Assembly: GCA_942159475.1 (NCBI GenBank) | Contig: OW804095.1 | Location: 58,742,773 to 58,806,772, forward strand | Direction: 5' to 3' | DNA: 64,000 nucleotides | DNA from: Sthenelais limicola | Taxonomy: Eukaryota > Annelida > Polychaeta > Phyllodocida > Sigalionidae | Part shown: positions 11,851 to 24,300 of the stretch, piece by piece | Layout: each line of letters opens with the position of its first letter | How positions within the stretch are numbered: position 1 is the first letter of the stretch | Translations under genes and position numbers: made by a program | The notes under the pieces: model-generated | Database searches by the model: none | Told to the model about the DNA's origin: nothing | What the model saw: the letters and a program-made list of their open reading frames with translations, nothing else

Positions 11851-12960
11851 AGGCTGCGATTCCACTGGCTCGCTCTTTTGGCCTGCACTTCATACGCTCT
11901 TTCATTTTCCAAGAGCGCCTAACAAGCGAAGTATGAGCGAAACCAGAGCGGTCTAATAGAATAGGTTACTGTGCTTTCTATACGCTCATAAAATTTGACG
12001 TTGGCACTTCTTTTTGACGTTGCACTAATATCTGCCGTGTTTGATTTGAGCGCAGCAACTCAACGCTCTTTCTGCCTGTTAAACTAGCGGTTCAAGAGCG
12101 CACCAATGCATTTGCTATTGAATTCAGAAGGAAACAAGCGGACCAGTAGAATCGCTCTGCGCTTGTATTGCACTACAAATATTAGCGGATGAAGAGCGAA
12201 TGACAAGCGCAATAAAAATGAGCGCAGCAAGAGCGAGCCATGAGCACATTTAGAAGCGATCTGGTGGAATCGCACCTTTAAGGTGCCATTCCACTGGATC
12301 ACTTGTATATATGTGCTCATGGCTAGTTCTTGCTTTGCTAATTCATAGTGTGCATTTCTTTCGCTCTTTATCTACTTTTATATTTAGCGCAATAGAAGCG
12401 CATTCACCAATTCTATTGGACTGCTCTGGGTTTGCTCTGCCTTCACTTGTTATGCACTTGGGGAAATAAAAAGAGCGGGCCATGAGCAGACCAAAAGAGC
12501 GAGTCAGTGGAATCGCACCTTTAAGGTGCCATTCCACTGGATCGCTTGTATATGTGCTCATGGCTAGCTCTTGCTTCACTTATTTATAGTGTGCATTTCG
12601 TTCGCTCTTCATCCACTTTTATATTTAGCGCAATAGAAGCGCAGGGTGATTCTACTGGTTCGCTTGTTTCCCTATGAAATCAATGGCTAGAGTGTTGGTT
12701 TGCTCTCAGTGCACTATTGGCCCGCTTCTTTAACAGGCAGAAAGAATCTTGTGTTGCTGCGCTCAAATCATCAGATCTATATTAGCACAACGTCAAACAG
12801 AAGCGCCAACGTCATATTTTAAGAGTGTATAGAAAGTGCAATAAACGATTCCATTGAACCGCTCTTGTTTCGCTTTAACTTCGCTCATTAGATGCTTGGG
12901 GAAATAAAAAGAACGGACTATGAGCAGACCAAAAGAGCGAACCAGTGGAATCGCAGCCTT
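11851..12960. mobile_element. Composite foldback element (three modules)
   Basis: The ends are inverted repeats: aggctgcgattccactgg at 11851 and ccagtggaatcgcagcct at 12959. Internal junctions at about 12262-12296 and 12502-12530 each read 'tggaatcgcacc-tttaa-ggtgccattccactgg', an end-to-end join of two outward-facing terminal repeats around TTTAA. The block is therefore three related elements placed end to end or nested. The interior is full of 'agagcg' and 'cgctct' words in both orientations. No transposase is encoded. Confidence 0.8.
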
Positions 12961-14550
12961 TAATGAGATGAAATCCCATGAGAATTGATGCCTATATGGG
13001 CGCCACCATCTTGGATGCCTTCCTCAAGGAAAGACCTTCAAATTGTTCTCGAGAAAAACATGATAATGCTATGAATATGGATTTTAAGCAATGATTGTCA
13101 CTTCCTTTACTTTAAAGGGGCACCTTCAGTATAAAAGGGTTAGGTGGGGCCAGTGGGAGCTTTCCCCTGTCAGACACAGTCCCATGAAGATCAGAGTACA
13201 GTTTTTGAATGTCTTCCCTAATATCTCATGTTTTAGCCACTGTTTCTTCATGTAACTAGCCACAGATATCAATGAATATATGGAGGCACTGATGTCTACT
13301 TACATTAAAAATCGTAGTCCCCCTTACATCCCTAATTCATTAACTCCATTGAGCATATGACTGTTGTAAACTGAAACAGTTAGTTGTCAAACAAGACTGT
13401 GTTTACACCAGTCACATGGCACAACAACACCACGTGGGGGAGGAGTATTGCTTTGTATGTATATACTGGTTACTTATAAGTTCCTTATGTCTATCTGACT
13501 GGAAGGGCCATGTTCCCCTGATAACAACTGTTTTGGTTTGGGGCATTATCTATGCAAGAGTATCATGTGACCGGCTGTGCCGCCTCCCCGACCCATATCA
13601 CAAGTTGGGAATGATTAATAGGGATCCCTAAATTCCCCTTTAACTATTCAGAAATGTGTTCACAATTGAGATATATTAAGGAGAAGTGGAGAACAAAAAC
13701 ATTCCGACTACTTCTCACCAAGTCCTGACTTGACAGGCTGTAAATTGTATTAGGATATATGATGTATACATAGTTGGGAATCCCAGTCAGTTCACTGCTA
13801 TATTGTCCCTGGCTTGTTATGTTGGTATGCACCGTATTGAAAAGAATTGAAATATTATAAATTCTTTTGCCAATTCCATTGGCATGTGAACGCCCAGAAA
13901 ATAATGGACATGTGTGGGTGTGTTATATGGTTGATGTTTGTGCAAAAAGAATTTGTGCGTCTGACTTGTGCATGGATGACTGCGAATGCATTTTTAATGG
14001 CTCTTACACAAATTGTTAACGATCCATACCTAGCAGCAATGGAATTCGGGTAACCTACTCACTTTAAGCTACGTATATCATTCCTTATCATTCTTTCACC
14101 TCTAGCAAGTAACCAGTATGAACGAGCTATGAAATAACTTATATATAGAACATTTCTTCAGCAAAACATACTTTACAAAACGAACAACTGTTTATAAAGG
14201 TTTGCTCCTCACACAGTCACAATGAGACAACATTCAATCCTAGACAGGGCCTCAATCCATCATTGGTTTTTTTTCTGCAGAGCTCTATTTGATCGATTTC
14301 ATAGAAATACAATGGTATTATCTCTCCGAATAGGATCAGCACCGTGGCTGTTTGATAGATGAAACGATCAATACCCTATCTGAGAAATACGCTAATGTCC
14401 AGACGCTAAAGTACAAAAAAAGTAACAGTAACATAACCCAAATGACAACGGGATTAATAGTTGCGTGGCAATAAAACTCCCGATAACCTGCCGAACAGTT
14501 TGATAAACCAACATTTCACTGTAACCCGTCTTGTGGGGAGGTTGGTGAAA

Positions 14551-17500
14551 ATGAAAGAACTTATATATATAGCATTACTTCTTCCGTGCATATTAGCTGT
14601 TCCAATATCGCATGAAAACACATACACGCCAGTTGTAGAAACGACCTATGGAAAACTCAGAGGATTCAGGAAATTATACAAAGGTTGCTTTCTTCTCTTT
14701 TGCAAATTTTCTTCAATTTACTCTATACAAAATGTTACTATTATATTCTATACTATTTATTGGCAACGCGTGAGAACATCCCTATATGGATTAATGTAGG
14801 CCTAATTGATACATGGCAATGAAAAAATGAACAAAGGGATAAACGTTATGTTTGTAAAAAGTTAATATTAAGTCATCATAAATAATTAAACAAACTCTCA
14901 CATTCTTTTAATCTTTTGACTAGGGGGCACCTACGATGCATTTAGAGGAATACCTACTGCTAAGCCACCTGTTGGAAAGCTGAGATGGGAACGTCCTCTT
15001 CCACCTGATCGTTGGGATGGCATTCTAGATGCCACATCGTTTGGCCCCACGTGCACTCGCGCCGGGGGTTCCCCACCTCGCAATGGAGAAGACTGTTTGT
15101 ATCTGAATATTTATGTTCCAAATGGAATTGATACCAAAAGGTATGCTTCTCTACCCAACACAATAGCCTTTACGATAAACCTAAAAATATCTTTGTCTTG
15201 TGTTGATAAATACAAACTGAACCTAGAACGAAGAGACCAGTTCTTTTTTTTCTTTTTTTAGGGGGTGGGGGTCGGCTGGTGCAGATATAATTGGGAGTTT
15301 AGTTAAATTTCCATCTCATACGGGCATGTACAGCTGTAATAAACGCTTTGATTACTTGAGAATATCATGTCAACACAAAATAAAATCTCAATAAAAAATG
15401 TCTTTTTAAAAACCATATTAAGATACGAAAAGATGTCCACCGAGATGGGTATTGATGGGCTAAATTATTCACTACTGTTGTATGTACATTATGATGTCTG
15501 CCGAAGTGAGTGTCGCTGAACTCATATTTAACATAGTACAATAAAAGGCAAGACATACAAGACTATGATAATATGCGCCCACAATTAATGTCACCCCACA
15601 GCCACCAGTATTTAAGGTTGAGGGTTTCACACTTATATATATATATGTAGAATTTTTATTCACGACTTCGTATTCGATACATAAATCAGGAATAGGGCGC
15701 TAAGCCTCACAGTAGTGGTCTTCCTGGTGGCCCATTAAAACAAAGGTTAATGTAGTGATAAAGAGAACTTAAACTAACATCGATAATCGTTGATCATAAA
15801 GTAAAACATCATTAGTAGGTAATTTAATTTTTGATATTGATATTGACTGTCTTTTAGAGAGGTCCATTTATGATATGGAGTAGTACTCCTAGTGTTCGTT
15901 ATTTCAATCGTATTCTCTGATAAGATGTTATATCTGTAGCCTTGTTTCGTTCATTCCTGGTGTAGAAGGAAAATGTGAAGCTTTTGAAGCTCCTTATACT
16001 GGATAGCCACACAGAGAGGCTGAACAATTAGTTGTTATTAACTGCTTTCATTTTAAATGTTTCGGTATATTCTCGCAGACACCATTAATCAAATAAGCGA
16101 ATCTTCCCTGTACTGGTCGGAAAATGTTTAGAAGAACGTTCCTTCCTTTACTGGTCGGAATTAGAAACTCACATAACAAAGTAATAATATTAGATGTTCC
16201 TTCCTTTACTGGTCGGAATTTGTAGCTCACATCAAGAAGAACATTCCTTCCTTTACTGGTCGGAATTAGTAACTCACATAACAAAGTAATAATATTAGAT
16301 GTTCCTTCCTTTACTGGTCGGAATTTGTAGCTCACATCAACATAAGTAATAATTTGACAATGTCATGAATACACAATAATGCGACAAGTTTTGTTAACCC
16401 TTACCCTTCCCGATGGTTAGAAACCGATTAACCGATATCTCGGTCTTGAACATAAGGCTTACATGCTTATTTCCCCCCTCCCCCTTTCCCTCAGCATTTC
16501 CAACAATTCCAACATACATATTACAAATTACAAGTTGTTTTACAATCAGAGGGTAGGATTATTTCAATAAAGTACCATCCTCTTTGAAGTATTCATCAAA
16601 TTCCTGGGGGTAACAAGTATCAACTGGGATTAATTGTGAGTTGGCCACCAAGAGAAGTGTGGCCGGAAATGAAACGAGATATGCAAATGAAACGAGTCAT
16701 GAGATGGGCAAAACAATAAATACATAGATAGGTATTTGTGGCTCGTTCTTGTTTCTCATGAAAAGATAGAAGAGAAATTGTACTTAAATCTTCGAATTGC
16801 GTCAGCTGTATAGTGATAATGGGAAAAAAGAAATTCCCCGTTCATTCAAGGCTACACAGCTCGTGATGACCTCATGGTGGCCTCGACTAAAATCAAAACA
16901 TAACATCCACTCCCTTTAGGTAAGTCTCTTTCAATTTGAAAATTAAATAATATGTACTTCATATATTATAGAGATGTTCCTTTGCCTGTGATGGCATATG
17001 CCCATGGAGGGGGATTTATCTCTGGATCCTCCAACGGCTATCGTGGACAGGAACTTGCTTTGGATGGAAATGTAATCGTATTGGCCTTCAACTATCGTTT
17101 GAGCTCACTTGGTGGGCTTTCGACATCAGATGCAAACATTCCTGGAAACTACCATTTGTGGGATGCACGAGCTGCCTTACTCTGGATTCAAGACAACATA
17201 AAGCAATTTGGTGGTGACCGAACAAGAGTTACCCTGTTTGGACAATCCGCTGGTGCGATATTAACCAGCCACATGGCTTTGTCCCCATTAACAGATGGAC
17301 TCATTCATAGAACTATTAGCATGAGTGGGAACGCAGCGAGTCCTGTAGGTCTTCAATTCAGAAGTGCGAACAATGCTAAGAATCTGGCTTCTATGGTCGA
17401 ATGTCCAGAAGAACCCGTGAAAGATTTAGTGTCCTGTCTAAGACAGAAAGAGGCCCATGAACTTGATTTGAATGGTTACCTTTCAATGGTACTTTTAAGT

Positions 17501-20006
17501 GGGACCATACCAGGATGGACACCAACAGTGGATGGAGCTATTGTTGGTGGTCATCCAAATGATATGTGGAAGAATGGGGGAGCTAAGAATATTGATTTCA
17601 TGGTTGGACGGTAAATAGAGTGTTTCTCATATGGCCATGTTTTAAAATTACTGCAAATTGAAAAGTATGTAGCAATCAATATTTTTTTTCTGAAATGGGA
17701 ACTATTTGATAAATATGTATGTATATGCCTTTAACATATATTCTTCTTTCAAGAACTGAGCATGATGCAGCTGGGTTTGTTTATATTAACTTGAATGGAT
17801 CACCCAGAAACCACACGTTAAGTCTTGCATCTGACAAGGTTGTTATGGACCTGGTTGCTCGATTCATCCTTCAAACCTATGCTCGAAGGCCTGAGGATAT
17901 TGATGATCTCGTCAAAATCGTCAAAGCACGCTACCCAGACTTCGAAAGTGATGTTGAGGTAGTAAGAGCTAAGGCTATGACCCAGATGGTCACTGATTGG
18001 GCATTCGCCAGTCCAGCACACAACGCAGCAAATTTACATGCAAGGTAATCATATATTATTTTGGAAGGGTTACTATACTATACGTATTAATAATATTATT
18101 ATTAACACGCAAATTTAAATTATGTGTGAATATTTTGTGACAACGGAGGACATTCTTAACAGGTTATAAGTTTATTAAGTTAATCAATCATTTAATGAAC
18201 TATTTTTCTGTTTAACTTTATAATCAGTTTAAGTTAATGTATATATTGTGCGTTTCCAAAGGAAACAAATTCTACGGTCAACTATTTGTGCGCAATGGCT
18301 AGATTATGAATATCAGACATACTGTAATCTGAAATGCCTCGAATTTCTGTATTAGAAGAACACAGGAGTGGAAGTAAAATTCAGTTTATTAACAACTAGG
18401 AAAGTTGCACACTCCCTGTTTACAAAGGCAGTTGGATAAACATGAAAGTACAATGCAAGGGAATTAGACATAAGACATCAAACAACATATTGTAATCTAA
18501 TAATACACAATTGTCTTTTAGTCTTTGCAATTCCGAGCTTGTCTGTCTCCAAGACTTGAAACCCAGAAATCCCAAAGGGTGTAGTAGGTGTAGATCACTC
18601 AGATTCAGTCATGGGTGGTCCTCTCTAAATGGGTTCCTCTCAAAACCTATACAGTGGCCTTAAGTGGCAACTTTTCAATCAAACCAAGATAGCCAATAGA
18701 ATACAACAAATGTCAACCAATAGGATGTCACACTGGCCTTCGGGGATTTACTGCAGAGATGGTAGAAGGTTGTCAATCAAGCAGTCCTTGCATAAGTGCA
18801 AAGTTAGTAGTGTTGGTGTGAATTACATCACACAGAGATGGGCATCCAGATATCCTCCCAGATAAGTGTCCACACTCCTCACACCAATCCTCAACCAACA
18901 CCTCAAAATGTATCACATGAACTTGCTACTCAGGATGATTGACAGAATGGTACCCAATTCACTAACATTCACGAATTTTTTTTTTAAAAAATACCGTAGA
19001 ATGTAAAAATTAAACTGTAAAACATACATTGATAGATTTTGGAAAAGAGCTTGTTTCTGGACACCTAGGTACGATATTTCTTTATCTTCCTTTTTGTCTA
19101 GAAATGCCGCAGCAACGGGGAAAAATACATACCTGTATAACTTCAAGTATAGGGCAAGCTTTCTGCATTATGCCCCATGGGTTCAGGGATCACATTCCGA
19201 TATGCTGCATTTCACATTTGGAGAGCCGTTCAATCAGGGTTTCAGGGCCAGTACACTTGGAAATTTCTCCACGACTGATCTCAAAGTAAAGGAAAATGTT
19301 GTGAAGTATTATGGCAACTTTGCACATACTGGGTGAGTACATTACAGTAAAGTATGGCGGGCGGGTTTACTCAATAAAATTATCAAAAACAATTGGGATA
19401 CTATCTGTCGGGTTATTTATAATCATTAACACATATTTTGATAATAATTTCCCATCCCTCTCGTTTCTTAAGCGATCCAAACAAAGGACCACACAAGGTG
19501 GTAACAGAGTGGCCCAAATACAACCCCAATACCCAGCAATACCTCGAAATGTCGGATAACATGGAGGCTAAAAAGGAGGAGAAGCAACTCTTGAACAGAC
19601 TAAATTTCTGGTTGAAGGAATGGCCAAAGATAACCGTACCAGAGGGATTTGAGAGGTCAAGAGCCAAAACCCATGGTATGCTAAAGCCTTTACTTTTCAT
19701 CTTTATTTGATATTGACACACATTTAAATTACTTTATGCGGTTTAAATAAATATTTGATAAAGAGTATGACCATGGATACCATCGTTCACACCTACGACG
19801 TATAAAGGAATGTACAGATACCTGTATTACACGTATATATATTATATAATATAATTCTCGTCGCATGTATATTATTACATAATTTCAGATGCATGTCATT
19901 AGGTCCAGCAATTTATTATTTCACTAATTTCATCCTCACAGAAAACCTAAAAGCAGCCGAAATAATAGGCGAAATCATCAAGAACTACATGGACTCAATG
20001 CCTTAA
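14551..20006 (+). CDS. Secreted type-B carboxylesterase (paralogue B)
   Basis: Seven exons: 14551-14683, 14924-15140, 16972-17610, 17754-18044, 19102-19332, 19473-19675, 19942-20006. They total 1779 nt, 592 aa. Intron phases (1,2,2,2,2,1) match esterase A exactly, and exons 3 and 5 have identical lengths (639 and 231 nt) in the two genes, so this is a tandem duplicate. It has a signal peptide (MKELIYIALLLPCILAVP), YGKLRG, GIPTAKPPVG, EDCLYLN, oxyanion HGGGF, the nucleophile in GQSAGA (Ser209) and the histidine in GSHSDM (His458). The catalytic acid position holds Asp334 (TEHDAAG) where esterase A has Glu. An NHT glycosylation site is kept at the matching place. All introns are GT-AG. Introns 2 and 4 are long and hold repeats. 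The substrate is unknown; it should be an active secreted or luminal esterase. Confidence 0.93.
16134..16337. repeat. Tandem repeat in esterase B intron 2
   Basis: 'ttccttcctttactggtcgg' occurs four times here, arranged as two ~116-bp higher-order units (one half-unit with 'aactcacataacaaagtaat', the other with 'tgtagctcacatcaa'). A weaker related half-copy precedes it at about 16106-16133. Confidence 0.85.
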
Positions 20007-20414
20007 TTAGTGTTTTGCTAAAGTATTGGTAACGAAAATTACAAAATCATTAAAGACAACGTGAGTTACTGGGTGTAACTGCCAATTTACTCGCTATTAA
20101 ATGATTAAACGTTATGATATAATGCACCCATCATGGGAGATAGTCAAGGGTGGATCTTTGATTCCCCTTTTTGAATAATTGATATTGCTGCGTGTAGATA
20201 TGACTTGTATATAACTTATATACATTCGTAAAATGATTCGGGTGCAGCAGAGCCATATATATATATATATTATATATATTATAACCGACTCACTTGAGGC
20301 ATGTTTAGTTACTTCGATGTAATGATATAGGAAGCAGTATTTGAATATATTTAAGATTTGTCAATACTTACTTTTTTATGTAACTACCATTGGTGGGTAT
20401 ATGATGTTCTCATG

Positions 20415-20420
20415 AATAAA
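20415..20420 (+). terminator. Poly(A) signal, esterase B
   Basis: AATAAA (in tgaataaaagatc) 409 bases after the esterase B stop codon is the first good signal downstream. Confidence 0.45.
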
Positions 20421-20605
20421 AGATCTAGGTTTAATTTGTCGATTTTTCCCTGAACATTATTTCCACTGCTTGTGCCATCGACGAGTTTCTTATAGTATTT
20501 CACAGAGGGCAGCAGCTACTACTTCCTGCATTGCATATTCACAACAGAGCAATCACGTGGAGTAATGTTTACATCTTTCCGCGTGGAGTCACACCTTCCT
20601 TGTTC

Positions 20606-20615
20606 CCATATAAGG
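20606..20615 (+). promoter_or_regulatory. CArG box (CCATATAAGG) upstream of actin-like gene
   Basis: A perfect CC(A/T)6GG serum-response-factor site 742 bases before the actin-like start codon. Actin genes in animals are commonly SRF-controlled through such sites. By composition a few matches are expected by chance in 64 kb, so location is the only support. Confidence 0.35.
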
Positions 20616-21213
20616 TAGTACACTCGGGCACTTAATGAGTAAGAGCGGATATTTCCTGGGTTTACCCTTCGAAAGTCATGAAGATAACTCTACAGTTTTC
20701 CTCTTATAAAATGTGGAGCATGTCACATTAGTATATATGTGCAACCGTCCTCAACCTGTATAATATACACCATCAGCTACCATCATCTCGATTGACACCA
20801 GGACACGAAAAAAATATCTACATTATAGGCCTGCTGAGCAGTATCATTAAAAGGAAACGATTGGGGTAAGTACCTCAAGGGGCATTGCATGAGCTTTGAT
20901 ACTATCATATTTATCAAGATCTCTAATCCAAATGCAATATACATTTTCAAGAACAGGATGAACAAATAACTGTAAGCACTGACAGCTAGTAGGCATATAT
21001 ATAAAACTCTACTATAGATCATACAGTTGTTTGACTTTGAGACAGCAGTATACCCGTTAGACCGACGATGCCCTATCGTTATTATAGTGGATTCAAATAT
21101 ATAATTTAATATACTTCCCACTGCCAATTCAAAGGAGTATTTGCAACGGAGTGCTTCTCCGAGCCGTATTTATTAGGCTATATATCATTAGGTAGTAATT
21201 ATGTATTTCTAAA

Positions 21214-21221
21214 TATAAAAG
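21214..21221 (+). promoter_or_regulatory. TATA box candidate, actin-like gene
   Basis: TATAAAAG lies 134 bases before the ATG at 21348. Initiation about 30 bases downstream would give a short leader of about 100 nt. Confidence 0.45.
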
Positions 21222-21347
21222 TCCCTGCCATATGAACCCTCATTAATGCACAGTAGTGGAATAAACTACGCCTTTTATAATGGTGTTGTGCTCTTGTATA
21301 TCTCTCCAGCATCACCCCCGCATCTCCCCTTAAAGCTACTTATAAAC

Positions 21348-24300
21348 ATGGCTACTGGTTGTGATGACGGAGATTACAACACCATTGTCATTGATTACGG
21401 TTCAAACCTCTGCAACTCGGGATTTGCTGGAGACGATGCCCCAAGATCTCGGATTAAGACCGTCGTTGGAAAACCAAAATACGAGGCGAGTTACAAAAGA
21501 GCTAGTGATTCCAATCTCCTCACTTTAAATAACAGTATCATTAGCGACCACGCAGGAAATAATAGGCTGGATTTTTATATAATTTTATTAAGTAAGTAAA
21601 ATTGTTCATGGTGCATCATTGATCGGACGGCCCCACCTATCCACAAAATACTTTACCCACTACTTCCTCCTACCTTCCCTTCCATATACCTCACTCTCTG
21701 CTCGTTCATTTATCGAGCAACATCTCAAAATGTATACCCACCCTCCACATCCCTTCATCTCATTCATAGTTCACCTTAATTCAATTATTCCTATTCCTAT
21801 CAATTAACCTGCCTTACTCTATTAATTCTGAGTCGTCCATAGATTTGTGAAATCAGAATGAGTAATATGATGTAATTAATGAGCAAACAATGGATTGTTT
21901 TGATTATCTAATCATTTAAAAATTAGAATTATGAATGAGAATTGGTTTATTATTATTAAAGAGAGATAACATTATTATTCAATGAAGCCCAATGGTTCTT
22001 TTATTTCACACATGTTCGTACGTGACAGTTATATTTTTTGCCCCAGGCTCCTTTTGTTGTTGTTTTAAAGAGTATAATATAAAGACATAAAAATATGTGA
22101 ATATCTAATATGTTGTATAAGAACTACTAAAGAATTCTTATGACTTTAACGTCGGAACGAACCAAACCAAAACTCAATGCCCCACGTCCTGTCATTTCAT
22201 TGTTCTGGATTGAATCTAGACCCTTTGAATTTTGTTCACATTATTGTTCAACTTTGTATTTGTTTCTACACTTCTTATTTATGCTATACTATATAATGTT
22301 CTACATTGTTTCACTTCTGCCTTAGGCAAATGAACTTACTATTTACATAAAGAGAGATAATAAAAGGTAAAAGCGTATAGATTCTTGTAGTAAATATGTT
22401 GAGAATGCTGGGAATTTGCTATGAGTGTACGTGCATGTGAAATGACCCTGGTGATATTGAGAAGGAGAAAAGACAACAAGAACAAAGTTCTAGTGTTGAC
22501 AAATCTAATACCTTAGAAGCAGTAGTAGTTGCGGGTCTCGGGATCAGCAGGAGGACCCATATTTCCCTCTACTCCCACGAGGAAGCAGATTTTTTTATAT
22601 AGATATAGCTGATAAGTTGACATAGCAAATGGTCACAATAATGCATAGGCCTAATTGTGTGGATATAAACTGGTAATCAGTAGTAGAGCAAGTAATGGAA
22701 AAGCAGGTTGATGAACAGGACTGGTGGTAAAAATACATGAAGGTAAAATGAGAACAATCTGTGCGATCTAAGTAAGAACGTCCTGCGTACGCATCGTGCG
22801 TACTCTGAAGTAAGATCGTACAGGTTAAACCATGTAAGTAGTATAAGCAAAGTTGCCTTTGGTCATGGCAATACAAATACAAATACACTACCCTCTACGG
22901 TGTTTAAAAGTAATTCATAAGATTACTTAAGGATTTAAAATACCTTTAAAAGTGAAATGAAAACAATCTACGTGATCTGCGTAAGAACGTGCCGCGTACG
23001 CTGAGTAAGATTTATAGTGGTTAAAACATGTACCGTAAGTAGTATACGCAAAGTTGCCTTTGGTCATGGCAATACAAATACACGACCCTCTACGGCGTTT
23101 AAAAGTAATTCATAAGATTACTTAAGGATTTAAAATACCTTTAAAAGAATGAAATGAAAACAATCTGCGTGATCTGCGTAAGAACGTGCCGCGTACGCTG
23201 AGTAAGATTTATAGTGGTTAAAACATGTAAGTAAAGATGCCTTTGGTCATGGCAATCCAAAAACACTACACATTTTATTTCAACAGTTTTTATTCAGTCA
23301 ATCTACATTTACACGTTCACTATGATAGTGTTTTTGTTGTGTGAACGTGTACTCGTGAATTTGCGATGTAGGCACGTGCATGTGTGCTGCAGCCAAGGCA
23401 ACCTGGTTGTAGATGCGGCGGGTGAGAGTGTAGTATAGTGAAAGTCCTGAAGGTGTCGCTAATGATCCCCACTATCACCATTGGCTGATGGGGTATACCA
23501 CTATACTGTCACGAATAGATGGTGCCTCATTGGAATATAATTAGTAACCTGCTGATTGATAATCTTAAGCAATGAACATAGGAGCAGTGTATACATGCAA
23601 CTTTTCCTTCCCTATAGTGAACAGCATACATGTATGAAATCGTTAAGACATAATGGGAAGCATTTCAATTTAGGAACCAGACAGATTGTTACGTATGGTA
23701 TGACTGAGAGAGGCTAATTTTAATGCAACACTAACAATGTCCCTATTTAGAATATGTTAGCTCGATTGAGGCAGTCCATTATACAGCTTTAACCTCAGAT
23801 CATTTTAATTTATATAACTGAATGAATTGTCTGAAGCATCCTTTCAAAATATAAAATGTCATATTATAATGATGAACACCACCATTTTCCCTAACATCTC
23901 TCCCTCTAAGTTCTTTATACTAATATCTGAAAACAAGTTTTAAATGATATATAAAAGCTCTGACAAAATCGATCTTCCACATATAGATCGTCGGGTTATT
24001 CGATAAGGAAAACTATGTCGGTGAAGAGAGCCAGCGTAAAAGGGAGCTATTGCAGATGAGTTATCCTGTAGAGAGAGGAGTGGTCACTGATTGGGATGCC
24101 ATGGAAAAGATTTGGCATCATGCAATTACCCAAGATCTCCACGCTAATCCAGAGGAGAACGCTGTACTCGTAGCGGACCCACCACTCAATCCAAAACGCA
24201 ACCGTGAGAAGATGATAGAGGTTTAGATTATCACATAATCCATTATGCATTTCCCATAGACTTATATCTATTGTATATTATCCATCTATATCGTACCTAT

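Larger units (their letters stand above)
8431..14550. other. Transposon-rich spacer between the esterases
   Basis: No gene is supported. The spacer contains the inverted-repeat elements at 8784-9094, 10752-11166 and 11851-12960, a 63-bp direct duplication (8858-8920 and 10236-10298) and a CCAAT-containing patch at 11190-11390, all listed separately. The rest (9100-10230, 12960-14550) is AT-rich without coding character. Confidence 0.6.

Noticed and set aside
13416..14053. Two 68-71 codon plus-strand frames before esterase B
   Set aside because: No homology recognised and no in-phase splice links to each other or to esterase B, whose signal-peptide exon begins at 14551.
21486..21597. Perfect GTAAGT donor at 21592 as the end of actin-like exon 1
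   Set aside because: It is phase 1, but exon 2 opens in phase 0 with an in-frame TAG just before it, and the extra ~35 residues have no counterpart in actin. It would need an unseen intermediate exon.
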